Assembly: GCA_946406035.1 (NCBI GenBank)
Contig: CAMJJG010000006.1
Span: 1-64,000 of the forward strand
Source of the DNA: an uncultured Prevotellaceae bacterium
GTDB lineage: Bacteria > Bacteroidota > Bacteroidia > Bacteroidales > Muribaculaceae
DNA: 64,000 nt
Direction of reading: 5' to 3'
The position numbers and the translations under genes were made by a program. The notes beneath the pieces are model-generated. The model searched no databases and was not told where the DNA came from. It saw only the letters and a list, made by a program, of their open reading frames with translations. Shown here piece by piece: positions 36,218 through 46,671 of this stretch; positions within the stretch are counted from its first letter, which is position 1; each line of letters begins with the position of its first letter.

Positions 36218-36979
36218 ATGTCATCACTTAGCGACAAGATACAGCAACTTGACACCACGCGCATCCCCCAGCACGTCGCCATCATCATGGACGGCAATGG
36301 GCGCTGGGCCAAACAACATGGCCACGAGCGCAGCTTTGGCCACGAGAATGGTGTCACCACCGTGCGACAAGTGACCGAGATAGCCAGCGAGTTGGGAGTG
36401 AAGTTCTTAACCCTCTACACCTTCTCGACCGAGAACTGGAACCGCCCGCAGGACGAGGTGGACGCGCTCATGAACCTCATCGTGGTCAGCATCGAGCAGC
36501 AGACGCCCGACCTGATCAAGAATAATGTGCGCCTGACCACCATCGGCGACATGGGGCGCATGCCCGCCTTTGCCGCCTCGAGGTTGCGCAAGTGCATGCA
36601 CGACACGAGCCATTGCACCGGCCTGGTCTTGTGCCTGGCACTGAGCTACTCGTCGCGATGGGAGATTGTCGAGGCGTGCCGGCAGTTGGCGCGTCAGGTG
36701 CAGGCAGGCTCCCTGTCGCCCGATGACATCAACGACGACAAGCTATCGGCTCATCTTGCCACTAGTGACATGCCCGACCCCGACCTGCTCATACGCACCG
36801 GTGGGGACCTGCGCGTGAGTAACTATCTGTTGTGGCAGATTGCTTATAGCGAGCTTTATTTTACTTCAAAATATTGGCCCGATTTCACCAAGGAGGACTT
36901 TGTCGAGGCGATTGTCGACTTCCAGGCGCGTGAGCGCCGCTATGGTAAAACGAGCGAACAGGTAAAAGACGAACAATGA
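36218..36979 (+). CDS. uppS: Isoprenyl (undecaprenyl diphosphate) synthase
   Basis: [59 protein letters not shown]. Confidence 0.96.
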   Translation: MSSLSDKIQQLDTTRIPQHVAIIMDGNGRWAKQHGHERSFGHENGVTTVRQVTEIASELGVKFLTLYTFSTENWNRPQDEVDALMNLIVVSIEQQTPDLIKNNVRLTTIGDMGRMPAFAASRLRKCMHDTSHCTGLVLCLALSYSSRWEIVEACRQLARQVQAGSLSPDDINDDKLSAHLATSDMPDPDLLIRTGGDLRVSNYLLWQIAYSELYFTSKYWPDFTKEDFVEAIVDFQARERRYGKTSEQVKDEQ

Positions 36980-39645
36980 ACAGTAGAACAATGAATATCA
37001 AGCACACATTGCTGGCGATGGCTGCGATTGTCATGTTCGCACCACTGTCGGTGGTCAATGCCCAAGAATCGATAGCAGTCAACGATACGATCTATAACCC
37101 CAAGGTGGTGTTCACTGGTTCGCCCAACACCTACGAGATCGCGGGAATACGTGTCGAGGGTGTTGACAACTACGAGGAGAGCATCATTGTGGGCTACTCG
37201 GGGCTGGCCGTCGGTCAGCGTGTCGAGATCCCCGGTGAGGACCTCAAGGCGGCTGCCAAGCGCTTCTGGCGCCAGGGCTTGTTCTCCAAGGTGCAGATCA
37301 AGGTCGACAAGATCTACCATGACCAGGCTTGGCTGGTGTTTAACTTGCGCCAGCAGCCCCGTGTGTCCCAGGTCAACTATAACGGTGTGAGGGGTGGCGA
37401 GAAAAAAGACCTCATGGAGCGACTGAATTTCACTCCTGGCGGCCAGATGACACCCAACATTGCCGACCGCATCAAGATCATTGTCGAGAAATACTATGCC
37501 AACAAGGGCTTTGGCCAAGCTACATGCGAGGTCGTGCAGGTGCCCGACCTGAGCAAGCAGAACGAGGTCATCGTCAACATCAATATCGACAAGCACGAGA
37601 AAATCAAGGTGCACAAGATCTATATCGACGGCAACAAGGTGCTGAGCGACACCAAGCTCAAGCGCACCATGAAGAAGACCAACGAGAAAAAGAGCTTGTG
37701 GAAAATCTTCTCACAGAAGAAGTTCGTCCAGACCGACTACGAGGCCGACAAGCAGCTCATTATCGACAAGTATAATGAGAAGGGATACCGCGATGCCGTC
37801 ATCGTCAAGGACAGCGTGGTGCCCTATGACGAAAAGAGCGTGGACATCTATCTCACCGTGGATGAGGGCAAGCGCTACTATATCTCGGATATCAACTGGG
37901 TGGGTAACACGGTTTACCCGTCGATGATCCTCAACGAGGTCCTGGGTATCAAGAAGGGCGACGTTTATAACCAGAAACTGCTCAACAAGCGCACCCAGGA
38001 AGATGATGACGCCGTGGCTAACCTGTACCTCAACAATGGTTACCTCTTCTACCAGCTCATCCCCATCGAGACCAAGATCGAGGGCGACAGCATCGATCTG
38101 GAGATGCGCATGTTTGAGGGCAAGCAGGCGCGCATCAACAGGGTGGTCATCAACGGTAATGACCGCCTGTATGAGAAGGTGGTGCGCCGTGAGCTGCGCG
38201 TGCGCCCCGGTGACCTGTTCTCCAAGGATGACCTCATGCGCTCGGCCCGCGAAATTGCCCAGACAGGCCATTTCGACCCCGAGAAGATGGACATCCGTCC
38301 CGAACCCAATCCCGACAACGGTACCGTCGATATCATCCTCAACCTCGAGAGCAAGGCCAACGACCAGGTGGAGCTCAGCGCCGGCTGGGGACAGACTGGC
38401 GTCATCCTCAAGGCCTCGTTGAAGTTTACCAACTTCTCGATGCAGAACCTCTTTCACCCGTCGTCCTATAAGGGCCTCATCCCGCAGGGCGAGGGCCAGA
38501 CGTTTACCATCAGCGCCCAGACTAACGCCAAGTACTACCAGGCCTATAGCGTGTCATTCCTCGACCCGTGGTTTGGCGGCAAGCGTCCCAACTCGCTGTC
38601 GGTATCGGCATTCTATAGCCGCCAGACCGGTATCAACAACTCCTTCTACACCCAGCAGTTCCAGAACGCGATGTACAACTCGATGTACAATGGCTATGGT
38701 TACGGCTACGGCTATGGTTACGGTTATGGGGGATATGGATATAATGGATACAACTACTACGAGAACGCCTACGACCCCAACAAGTACTTGCAGATGGCCG
38801 GTGTGACGGTGGGATTCGGTAAGCGATTGAAGTGGCCCGACGACTACTTCACCTTCATGGCCAGCCTGAGCTACCAGTGGTACAGCCTCAAGAACTGGGA
38901 ATACCTGTGGTACATGAACAACGGCGTGTCCAACTCGATCGTGCTGGGATTTACCCTGTCGCGCAACAGTATCGACAACCCGCTATATACCCGCAAGGGT
39001 AGCTCCTTTACCCTGTCGTTAAACGCCACGCCACCGGCCAGCCTGTTCGGCAAGAAGAACTGGAAGGCCCTGAGCGAGAGCAACACCGACGCCGCCAAGA
39101 AGGAGCGCTACAAGTGGATCGAGTACTGGAAACTCAAGTTCCAGGCCCGCACCTACACGCCGCTCACCGATCCCGATGGCCGCTGGACTCTGGTGCTGAT
39201 GACACGAGCCGACTTCGGTCTGCTGGGTAGCTGGAACAAGTGGCTGAAGTCGCCGTTCGAGACCTTCTACGTCGGTGGTGACGGCATGTCGGGTTCCTAC
39301 ACCTATGCTACCGAGACCATCGCCCTGCGTGGCTATGAGAACGGTTCGCTCACCCCCCGCAGCGACGGTTATGCCTATGACCGCTTTGTAGTCGAGCTGC
39401 ACTTCCCGCTGATGCTGTCCCAAAGCGCCACCATCTACCCGCTCGTGTTTATCGAGGGCGGTAACGCGTGGACCGACATCAAGGACTTCAACCCGTTCGA
39501 CATCAAGCGCTCGGCAGGCGTGGGTGCCCGCATCTTCCTGCCCATGATCGGCATGATGGGTATCGACTGGGGCTACGGCTTTGACAATGTCTATGGCGAG
39601 AAGGGTGGCAGTCACTTCCACTTTGTACTCGGTCAAGAATTTTAA
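36976..39645 (+). CDS. bamA: BamA outer-membrane assembly factor
   Basis: POTRA repeats and C-terminal Omp85 barrel; 4-nt overlap with uppS. Confidence 0.94.
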   Translation: MNSRTMNIKHTLLAMAAIVMFAPLSVVNAQESIAVNDTIYNPKVVFTGSPNTYEIAGIRVEGVDNYEESIIVGYSGLAVGQRVEIPGEDLKAAAKRFWRQGLFSKVQIKVDKIYHDQAWLVFNLRQQPRVSQVNYNGVRGGEKKDLMERLNFTPGGQMTPNIADRIKIIVEKYYANKGFGQATCEVVQVPDLSKQNEVIVNINIDKHEKIKVHKIYIDGNKVLSDTKLKRTMKKTNEKKSLWKIFSQKKFVQTDYEADKQLIIDKYNEKGYRDAVIVKDSVVPYDEKSVDIYLTVDEGKRYYISDINWVGNTVYPSMILNEVLGIKKGDVYNQKLLNKRTQEDDDAVANLYLNNGYLFYQLIPIETKIEGDSIDLEMRMFEGKQARINRVVINGNDRLYEKVVRRELRVRPGDLFSKDDLMRSAREIAQTGHFDPEKMDIRPEPNPDNGTVDIILNLESKANDQVELSAGWGQTGVILKASLKFTNFSMQNLFHPSSYKGLIPQGEGQTFTISAQTNAKYYQAYSVSFLDPWFGGKRPNSLSVSAFYSRQTGINNSFYTQQFQNAMYNSMYNGYGYGYGYGYGYGGYGYNGYNYYENAYDPNKYLQMAGVTVGFGKRLKWPDDYFTFMASLSYQWYSLKNWEYLWYMNNGVSNSIVLGFTLSRNSIDNPLYTRKGSSFTLSLNATPPASLFGKKNWKALSESNTDAAKKERYKWIEYWKLKFQARTYTPLTDPDGRWTLVLMTRADFGLLGSWNKWLKSPFETFYVGGDGMSGSYTYATETIALRGYENGSLTPRSDGYAYDRFVVELHFPLMLSQSATIYPLVFIEGGNAWTDIKDFNPFDIKRSAGVGARIFLPMIGMMGIDWGYGFDNVYGEKGGSHFHFVLGQEF
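38692..38760 (+). repeat. GGYTAY hexanucleotide tract in bamA (Gly-Tyr repeat)
   Basis: Encodes [23 protein letters not shown]. Confidence 0.85.
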
Positions 39646-39728
39646 CGATATTAAGTTAATCGAATAAACGATTTGGCCCTTTGCTAGTCTAAAAGTCGAA
39701 ATTTATCAACCAAATTATAGTTAGGAAT

Positions 39729-40241
39729 ATGAAAAGAATAGCTTTAACTGTAGTAGCGCTGGTAGCGGTCTTCATGGCTGCCCACGCGCAGAAGTTTGCT
39801 CTCATGGATATGGAATATGTCCTGAAGAACATTCCGGCCTATGAAATGGCTAACGAACAGCTCAACCAGGTGTCACAGCGCTGGCAACGTGAGGTCGATG
39901 AACTCAAGAAGGAGGCCGACACCATGTACAAGAACTACCAGAGCGATATGGTCTTCCTGACCGATGACCAGAAGAAGAAGAAAGAGACCGAGATCACCGA
40001 GAAGGAGAAAGAGGCCCAGCAACTGCAGTACAAGTACTTCGGCCCGCAGGGTGAACTCTTCAAGAAGCGCCAGTCGCTCATCAAGCCCATTCAGGACGAC
40101 ATCTACAACGCTTGCAAGAAGGTGTGTGAGGAACGTGGCTTCCAGGTCATCTTTGACCGCGCCAGCAGCCAGAGTATCATCTTTGCCTCGCCACGCATCG
40201 ACGTGAGCAACGAGATTCTCGAGAAGATGGGTTACAAGTAA
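39729..40241 (+). CDS. OmpH/Skp family periplasmic chaperone, copy 1
   Basis: Signal peptide, KFALMDMEYVLKNIPAYE, coiled-coil core. Confidence 0.9.
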   Translation: MKRIALTVVALVAVFMAAHAQKFALMDMEYVLKNIPAYEMANEQLNQVSQRWQREVDELKKEADTMYKNYQSDMVFLTDDQKKKKETEITEKEKEAQQLQYKYFGPQGELFKKRQSLIKPIQDDIYNACKKVCEERGFQVIFDRASSQSIIFASPRIDVSNEILEKMGYK

Positions 40242-40314
40242 GCGACAGCTTGCACTCCCAGTATTGGAACAACAAGAACATTAGTATACTAACAAGAAAA
40301 TCAATTTTTTAGAC

Positions 40315-40827
40315 ATGTTTAAAAGATTTATGCTCTTAGCCGTAACGGCTACAATGATGTGCTTTGCCGCACAGGCTCAAAAGTTCGGTTACATCAACAC
40401 CACCGAGATTTTCAACGTCATGCCCGAGAAGGCTACTGCCGAGAATACCCTCAAGTCGGTGAGCGACAAGTATGAGACCGAGTTCAAGAACCTGCAAGAC
40501 GCTTTCCAGAAAAAGATGGCCGACTATGAGGCTGCTGACAAGGACGCCAGCACCCCCCAGGCTATCAAGGACCGCCATAACCAGGAACTGCAAGATGATT
40601 ACATGAAGATCCAGAATTTCCAGCAGACTGCTGCTCAGGACTTGCAGCGCCAGCAGGACACACTGCTCGCCCCCATCACCCAGAAGCTCCAGAACGCCAT
40701 CCAGGCTGTTGGCGCCGAGGGCGGCTACACCTTTATCTTTGACCAGGCTGCCGGCTCGATTCTCTACACGGGAACCAATGCCGAGGACATCAGCGCCAAG
40801 GTGAAGGCCAAGCTGAACATCAAGTAA
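40315..40827 (+). CDS. OmpH/Skp family periplasmic chaperone, copy 2
   Basis: KFGYINTTEIFNVMPEKATAENTLKSVSDKYETEF. Confidence 0.9.
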   Translation: MFKRFMLLAVTATMMCFAAQAQKFGYINTTEIFNVMPEKATAENTLKSVSDKYETEFKNLQDAFQKKMADYEAADKDASTPQAIKDRHNQELQDDYMKIQNFQQTAAQDLQRQQDTLLAPITQKLQNAIQAVGAEGGYTFIFDQAAGSILYTGTNAEDISAKVKAKLNIK

Positions 40828-40875
40828 GAAAAATGTGACAAGATACGCATTCAATCACGATTATTGAAAAGTAGG

Positions 40876-40935
40876 GAAGTCTCCTGCAATGGCACGCGCC
40901 AGCGGCAGGAGACTTCATTTTTTTTAGGCCACGGT
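40876..40935 (+). terminator. Terminator after the second ompH
   Basis: GAAGTCTCCTGC / GCAGGAGACTTC plus T run. Confidence 0.85.
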
Positions 40936-41012
40936 GGAGTTGCGTGAATGAAAAAAAGTCTCTACCTTTGTCCTTTGTAAAATATATAATGTATTGTCAC
41001 TAGTATAGAACG

Positions 41013-41516
41013 ATGAAACGATTTCTCATGATTGCTGTGGCCATGTTGCCACTGTTATTGATGGCCCAGGCCAGAATAGGTATTGTCAACTCGCAGCAGC
41101 TGTTTGACCTCATGCCCGAGAAGGCAACCGCCGAAGCCCAGCTCAAGGCCCTGAGCGACAAGTATCATGCCGAGTATGAACTGCTGCAAGCCGAGTTTAA
41201 CAAGAAATATGCCGACTATCAGACTGTCGCTGCCGATGCTGCGATGCCCGAGACCATCAAGGAACGCCGCGTGCACGAGTTGCAGGAGAGTGACAAGAAG
41301 ATGCGTGAGTTTGAGCGTCGAGCCGCCGATGACCTGGCTGCCAACCGCACGACCCTCACCAAACCCATCACCGACAAGATCCAGGCCGCGATTCGCCAGG
41401 CAGGCGCACAGGGCAACTTTGACGTCGTGCTAGATACCGCTGTCACCCCAGTGGCCTATGCCGGCCCTGCAACCGTCGACCTCATGCCTGTGGTCAAGAC
41501 CCTGCTGGGACTCTAA
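41013..41516 (+). CDS. OmpH/Skp family periplasmic chaperone, copy 3
   Basis: RIGIVNSQQLFDLMPEKATAEAQLKALSDKYHAEYE. Confidence 0.9.
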   Translation: MKRFLMIAVAMLPLLLMAQARIGIVNSQQLFDLMPEKATAEAQLKALSDKYHAEYELLQAEFNKKYADYQTVAADAAMPETIKERRVHELQESDKKMREFERRAADDLAANRTTLTKPITDKIQAAIRQAGAQGNFDVVLDTAVTPVAYAGPATVDLMPVVKTLLGL

Positions 41517-41540
41517 GTTCCAGGCGTGGGCGATGTCTGT

Positions 41541-41705
41541 TTGCCATTTTTATTGTAACCGTGCCCAGCGAGGTTACCTATAACGGCGTGACGACACTAT
41601 CGGCGATAATGCTTTCATGGGTTGTTCGGGATTGACCAGTGTGACCATACCTGCCTCGTGACTCACGTTGGCAGCACTGCCTTCCAAGCCTGTGACCACT
41701 TCTAA
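41541..41705 (+). pseudogene. BspA-type leucine-rich-repeat (LRR_5) gene remnant with frameshifts
   Basis: Across frames: TVPSEVTYNGVT / IGDNAFMGCSGLTSVTIPAS / VTHVGSTAFQACDHF*. Confidence 0.65.
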
Positions 41706-41708
41706 ATA

Positions 41709-41740
41709 AAAAAACCTGCATCGATCGATGCAGGTTTTTT
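41709..41740. terminator. 32-bp perfect palindromic bidirectional terminator
   Basis: AAAAAACCTGCATCGATCGATGCAGGTTTTTT. Confidence 0.85.
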
Positions 41741-41748
41741 ATTAATGG

Positions 41749-41823
<75 letters not shown>

Positions 41824-41945
41824 ATGTAAAATGCGTTTTCTCTCAAACGCGGGTGCAAAGATAATGCCAATTTTGCTACTGTGCAAGAATAACACCGAAA
41901 AAATGATTGATTTTTTATTTTTAGGCACTCGCAGTGGTGGCGGAA

Positions 41946-43142
41946 TTAGCGCTCAACAATCTCGGCAGGGGCGATGTGGTCGCTACCCTTGACAAACTCT
42001 CCCATCGAGAACACGCCGCGCAGGTTGATGTCGTTATCCAGTATCAGGATGTCGGCGTCCTTGCCGCGCTGGAGCGATCCCTTGCGGTCATAGATGCCCA
42101 TGATTCTGGCCGGAGTCTCGCTGGCCATGCGCACGGCATCCTGCAGCGGCACATCGACGACGCGCACCATCGTCTTGATCAGCCTGTCCATTGTCGCAAT
42201 GCTGCCCGCCAGGGCGCTGCGGTCCGAGAGCTTGCACACACCGTCCTCGATGATGACGCGTGGGTCAAAGGCATGCTCCGAGTCGCTGTCGGTCACCGCG
42301 AGCGCGTCGGTGCACAGGGCGGTGCGTTCAACCCCCTTCATGTGATAAACCAGGTTGAGCAGGGTCGATGGCACATGGATGCCATCGGCAATGACCTCGA
42401 CGGCCATGTCCTCGAGCAGATATACGCTCTCGACGGTGCCGGCGTGCTTGAACTCGCGCACGTTGTGGAATCCCGGCATGGCATTATAGAAGTGGGTTGC
42501 CAGCGTGTAGCCCGCGTCCCAGGCCGCCTTGACGCTGGGATACTCGGCGGCGGTGTGGCCAATGGCCGCGACGATGCCCTTGCTCGTGATATACTCGCCC
42601 ATCTCGATGGCTCCGGGCAACTCGGGCGCTGAGCTCCAGCGCCTCATGCAGTCAAAGTCCTCGACGATGTGCCGGTACTCGTTTGGGTCGGGAATGCGTA
42701 TGGTCTCGGGCATCTGGGCACCAGCCTTGCTGGGATTGAAGTAGGGACCCTCCATGTGCATGCCCATGATGGTCGAGCCGGGCTGTTTCATCAGCTCGTC
42801 ACACGTCTGGCAAGCCCGCTCCATCATGTCGAGCGGCGACGATGACAGCGTGGCATATATGGCTGTCGTGCCGTGGCGCAGGTGGGTGCGGGCAGCCGTC
42901 TCAAACGCTTCACTCGTGCACTCCTGGAAATCGCATCCGCCACCGCCGTGACAGTGCAGGTCAATGCCACCGGGCACCACGTGCATGCCGTGGGCGTCGA
43001 TGACCTTGTCCATGCCCTCCATTTGGCGGCTGCTCTTGCTCACCTCCTTGATGCGGCTGTCCTCAATGATGACCGAGCCGGCATTAATCCACCCCTCTGG
43101 AGTGAGTATATGGCCGTTGTAGATCTGAGTCAACATTCCCAA
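41946..43142 (-). CDS. nagA: N-acetylglucosamine-6-phosphate deacetylase
   Basis: VVPGGIDLHCHGGGG, MEGPYFNPSKAGAQ, AIGHTAAEY, THFYNAMPGFH. Confidence 0.93.
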   Translation of the reverse strand: MGMLTQIYNGHILTPEGWINAGSVIIEDSRIKEVSKSSRQMEGMDKVIDAHGMHVVPGGIDLHCHGGGGCDFQECTSEAFETAARTHLRHGTTAIYATLSSSPLDMMERACQTCDELMKQPGSTIMGMHMEGPYFNPSKAGAQMPETIRIPDPNEYRHIVEDFDCMRRWSSAPELPGAIEMGEYITSKGIVAAIGHTAAEYPSVKAAWDAGYTLATHFYNAMPGFHNVREFKHAGTVESVYLLEDMAVEVIADGIHVPSTLLNLVYHMKGVERTALCTDALAVTDSDSEHAFDPRVIIEDGVCKLSDRSALAGSIATMDRLIKTMVRVVDVPLQDAVRMASETPARIMGIYDRKGSLQRGKDADILILDNDINLRGVFSMGEFVKGSDHIAPAEIVER

Positions 43143-43442
43143 TCTTTTTTATCCTTGAAGTGCAAATATACAGCGTTTTTCGTTTAGTTGTATATGGTAA
43201 ATACATTTTTTTTGATTTATTGACGATAATTTAGTATTCCGCTCAGGTGATATGTGTCATGCCTGGCTGTGAGCGCCCCGAATTGGTCTTGATTTTTGGC
43301 GCGTTTGTCAACGTGATTTGTCGATTGGTCACAACTTGACGACTTGGCGTTTTTTTAATTGGAAAATAATATTTTTCTTTGCGACGAGATCATTGATCTC
43401 AAGTAATTCACATTATTATTTTCAAAACACATTTATTAAGAG

Positions 43443-43931
43443 ATGAATAAGATTGTTTTAGTATTGACGATTGCCCTGATGGGGCTTGTCGTGAACGCAC
43501 AGCCGCCTCGCCACCATCATCAAGGTTCCCCCGAGAAGATGATTGAAAATCGAGTTAACGGGCTTGAGAAGGCACTGGGGCTGACCGAGGTGCAGAAAGC
43601 TGCAATCACCCAGATTTACACTGAGGAGATGGAAGCTATGAGAAAGGGCCGCCAGGAGCAGGCAACTCAAGGCGACAAGCGCGAGAGGCCCGACAATGAG
43701 GCCATCAAGGCGCGCCACGAGAAGATGGACGCCCAGCGCGCTGCCACCGATGCCAAGATTGAGGCCTTGCTGACTCCCGATCAGCTTACTAAGTTTGCCG
43801 AGTTGAAGAAGCGGCACCAGGACAAGCGTGCTTTAGGTCGTCCCCATGGCGGCAAGAAGGGCCTCAAGAAAGGCCAGGCACCGGGTGAAAACTGCCCGCA
43901 GGGCCATGACTGCTGTAAGTCAGGAAAATGA
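43443..43931 (+). CDS. DUF4890 / Spy-like periplasmic protein with Cys/His C-terminus
   Basis: Signal peptide, LGLTEVQKAAITQIYTEEMEAM, LLTPDQLTKFAELKKR; ends GENCPQGHDCCKSGK. Confidence 0.75.
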   Translation: MNKIVLVLTIALMGLVVNAQPPRHHHQGSPEKMIENRVNGLEKALGLTEVQKAAITQIYTEEMEAMRKGRQEQATQGDKRERPDNEAIKARHEKMDAQRAATDAKIEALLTPDQLTKFAELKKRHQDKRALGRPHGGKKGLKKGQAPGENCPQGHDCCKSGK

Positions 43932-44200
43932 CGTTTTCTGAGAGAAAGAAACTTTAATCGTGTGTGTGTTTTGAATGAGGGAGGCATTTCCTGTTTGAAG
44001 GAAGTGTTTCCCTGTTTTTTGCCCCTGTTTTTACTACCTTAGGGCCGCTAAAGAAAAGTCGGCTAAATGCCGTCCAAAAAGATTAGAAGATGTTAAAAAG
44101 GGGTCATTTTTACTTAAAAAAGACCTTCATGGCTCAGAGAAATGATGCCAAAATGAAAAAAAAATGCTAACTTTGCATTATAAAAGTAGAAACAAGCAAC

Positions 44201-45004
44201 ATGGATGTAAAGAAAGTCTTATTTATATCGCAAGAAATCGCGCCCTATGTTCCAGAGCGACGATTGTCTCAGATTGGCCGCATCCTGCCTCAAGGCATTA
44301 AGGAACAGGGGATTGAAGAGCGCACGTTTATGCCCAAGTATGGCATGATTGCCGAGCGTAGTAATCAGTTGCACGAGATGATCAGATTATCGGGCATGAA
44401 TGTGATTATTGACGATACCGACCATCCGCTCATTATCAAGGTGGCCACCCTGCAACAGGCTCATTTTCAGGTTTATTTCATTTATAACGAGGACTACTTT
44501 GCCAGCAATCGCATCGATGAGCTGGAGATGAACTGCTCGACCAGCGATAACGATGAGCGCAGCATCTTCTTTGTGCGTGCCGTCATTGAGTCGATACGCA
44601 AGATGCGCTGGGTGCCCGATATCATACAGTGCACCGGCTGGATATCGGCGCTGGCACCGGTTTACATCCGCACGCTCTATGGCGACGACCCGTCGTTCCG
44701 CGACGCCAAGATTGTCTCTGCCCTGTTCAACGAGACCCTACCAGCTCCGCTGGACGCCCGTTTGGCCGAGAAGATGCACCAGGACGGCGTCCCCAAAAAC
44801 GCCCTCAAGCCCATCAACGGCAAGGAGTTGACCTATGATGAACTCATGGCCTATTCCCTGCGCTATACCGATGCCGTCATTGAGTGTGAACAAGGGGTGA
44901 GTGATGTTGTGCTCGAGGCGGCTGCCTCGTTGCCCAAGTTGCCGTTTATCGACGATGATGACGTCAACAAGGTGTCGCAGTTCTACGCTTCGCTGTTCGA
45001 CTAA
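44201..45004 (+). CDS. Stand-alone glycogen/starch synthase N-terminal (GT5) domain protein
   Basis: KKVLFISQEIAPYVPERRLSQIGRILPQGIKEQGIEERTFMPKYG...; ends without the C-terminal GT-B domain. Confidence 0.8.
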   Translation: MDVKKVLFISQEIAPYVPERRLSQIGRILPQGIKEQGIEERTFMPKYGMIAERSNQLHEMIRLSGMNVIIDDTDHPLIIKVATLQQAHFQVYFIYNEDYFASNRIDELEMNCSTSDNDERSIFFVRAVIESIRKMRWVPDIIQCTGWISALAPVYIRTLYGDDPSFRDAKIVSALFNETLPAPLDARLAEKMHQDGVPKNALKPINGKELTYDELMAYSLRYTDAVIECEQGVSDVVLEAAASLPKLPFIDDDDVNKVSQFYASLFD

Positions 45005-45064
45005 TTGGGGCGTTCCCCCACGTTTTTCTGTCTATTCTTAAATCGATTTTTTCATTTCGGGAAT

Positions 45065-46474
45065 ATGAAGCAGTTTTTTAATGTGATACTGGCTGCTGCT
45101 GTGCTGCTCAGCCTGTACGCATGCACCGACGAGACCATCGGTGTGAGCATCACCGACGGCGTGTCGTCGATTATTGAGGATTCATCGTTTGTGATACAGG
45201 GGCACTCGGTGCGCAACGACCGTGTGCAGATGCGCACCTCCACCAAGATGCTGGGCCGCATCAGCGCCGAGGGCTTTGGCCAGCTCAGTGCCGATGCCGT
45301 GACCATGTGGATGCCTGCTGCAACCCTTGATACCACTGGGGTGAAAGAGGAGTGGATAGACTCGGTACGCTTGAAGTTGCGTTTGCCCTATCGCGACGGC
45401 TTTACTGGTGACTCGCTGGCACCGATGCGCTTGGATGTGTATCGCCTGAACCGTGCCCTGCCCAGTCCCATATACAGTGACTTTGACCCGACCGATTATT
45501 ATAACAGCAGTGACCTGCTCGCCTCCGAGTCCTATTCTCCTGTGTCGGGTTGGCTCGAGGTATCCAATTCCTATGTGACGGGCACTCTCCAGTTCGACAC
45601 CGTGCGAGTGATATCGGTACCCCTGCCTCAAGAGCTTGGCAAGGAATTGTACAGGGCCTATGTCAACGATCCCAGCAAGTTCTCAAGCCCCAAGGCGTTT
45701 GCCGAGGTCTTTCCCGGCATTTATATCACCAACAGTTACGGCAGTGGCCACGTGATGAACATCAAGGCCACCGAGCTTGATGTGTATTACCGCAAGCACG
45801 CTCAATTGAGTGAAACGACCGACACCATCTATCCGGCTCAGTGCCAGTCCTATCTGGCATCGACCCCCGAGGTGGTTTCCAACAACATCATCAGCTTCAA
45901 CATCGACGATGCCATTACCTCGATGGTCAATAGTGGTAGTGCGCTCATCGTGGCGCCGGCTGGCTATGACGTGGAGGTGCGTTTTCCCATTCAGGATATC
46001 ATCGACAAGTATCAGGCCAACGTGGGCAACAATCAGTCGATCATCAACAGCCTGTCGCTGGAGCTGCCGGTGAGCGTTCCCGAGACGCAATATGACATCC
46101 AGCCGCCTCAATACTTGCTCATGGTCAAGTCGTCCAAGAAGGCCGACTTCATCAATGGCGACAGCCTGACCAACAACAAGGACTCGTTCTATGCCACCTA
46201 TGACGCGACAACCAAGAAGTATGTTTTCTCGGGCCTGCGCAATTATATCCTCAACATCATCAACAATCAGGGTGGTATTGCCACCGAGGACGATATCAAC
46301 CTCACCATCACCCCAGTTGATGTGACCAACTACACCTATCAGCAATCCTACTACTACGGTTCGACGACCGTCGTTACCAAGATTTCGCCCATGGTGTCCC
46401 GTCCCGCGATAGCCAACCTGTTGCTCGACAAAGCCAAGATAAAGATAACCTATAGCAAACAAATTGTCAATTAA
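45065..46474 (+). CDS. DUF4270 lipoprotein
   Basis: Start refined to MKQFFNVILAAAVLLSLYACTDETIG. Confidence 0.82.
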   Translation: MKQFFNVILAAAVLLSLYACTDETIGVSITDGVSSIIEDSSFVIQGHSVRNDRVQMRTSTKMLGRISAEGFGQLSADAVTMWMPAATLDTTGVKEEWIDSVRLKLRLPYRDGFTGDSLAPMRLDVYRLNRALPSPIYSDFDPTDYYNSSDLLASESYSPVSGWLEVSNSYVTGTLQFDTVRVISVPLPQELGKELYRAYVNDPSKFSSPKAFAEVFPGIYITNSYGSGHVMNIKATELDVYYRKHAQLSETTDTIYPAQCQSYLASTPEVVSNNIISFNIDDAITSMVNSGSALIVAPAGYDVEVRFPIQDIIDKYQANVGNNQSIINSLSLELPVSVPETQYDIQPPQYLLMVKSSKKADFINGDSLTNNKDSFYATYDATTKKYVFSGLRNYILNIINNQGGIATEDDINLTITPVDVTNYTYQQSYYYGSTTVVTKISPMVSRPAIANLLLDKAKIKITYSKQIVN

Positions 46475-46476
46475 AG

Positions 46477-46508
46477 TTTGCTAGATTAGAAAATTAGTGC
46501 TACCTTTG
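46477..46508 (+). promoter_or_regulatory. Promoter TTTG-N20-TACCTTTG for tRNA-Thr
   Basis: TTTG 46477-46480, TACCTTTG 46501-46508. Confidence 0.7.
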
Positions 46509-46540
46509 CACCCGCATTGCAAGTCATCGCAGTGCACCAA

Positions 46541-46616
46541 GCCGCAATAGCTCAGTCGGTAGAGCATTTCATTCGTAACGAAAAGGTCGCGGGTTCGAGT
46601 CCCGCTCGCGGCTCCA
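46541..46616 (+). tRNA. tRNA-Thr (anticodon CGT), CCA encoded
   Basis: GCCGCAATAGCTCAGTCGGTAGAGCATTTCATTCGTAACGAAAAGGTCGCGGGTTCGAGTCCCGCTCGCGGCTCCA. Confidence 0.9.
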
Positions 46617-46671
46617 GGACGGGAAACAATGTCGTTTTCCCGTCTTTTTAATATAAGAGAGAAAGAGAGTC

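Noticed and set aside
43386-43400. GAGATCATTGATCTC palindrome upstream of DUF4890
   Set aside because: Perfect 15-nt palindrome near a weak promoter-like box, but single copy and short enough to occur by chance; not promoted without conservation data.
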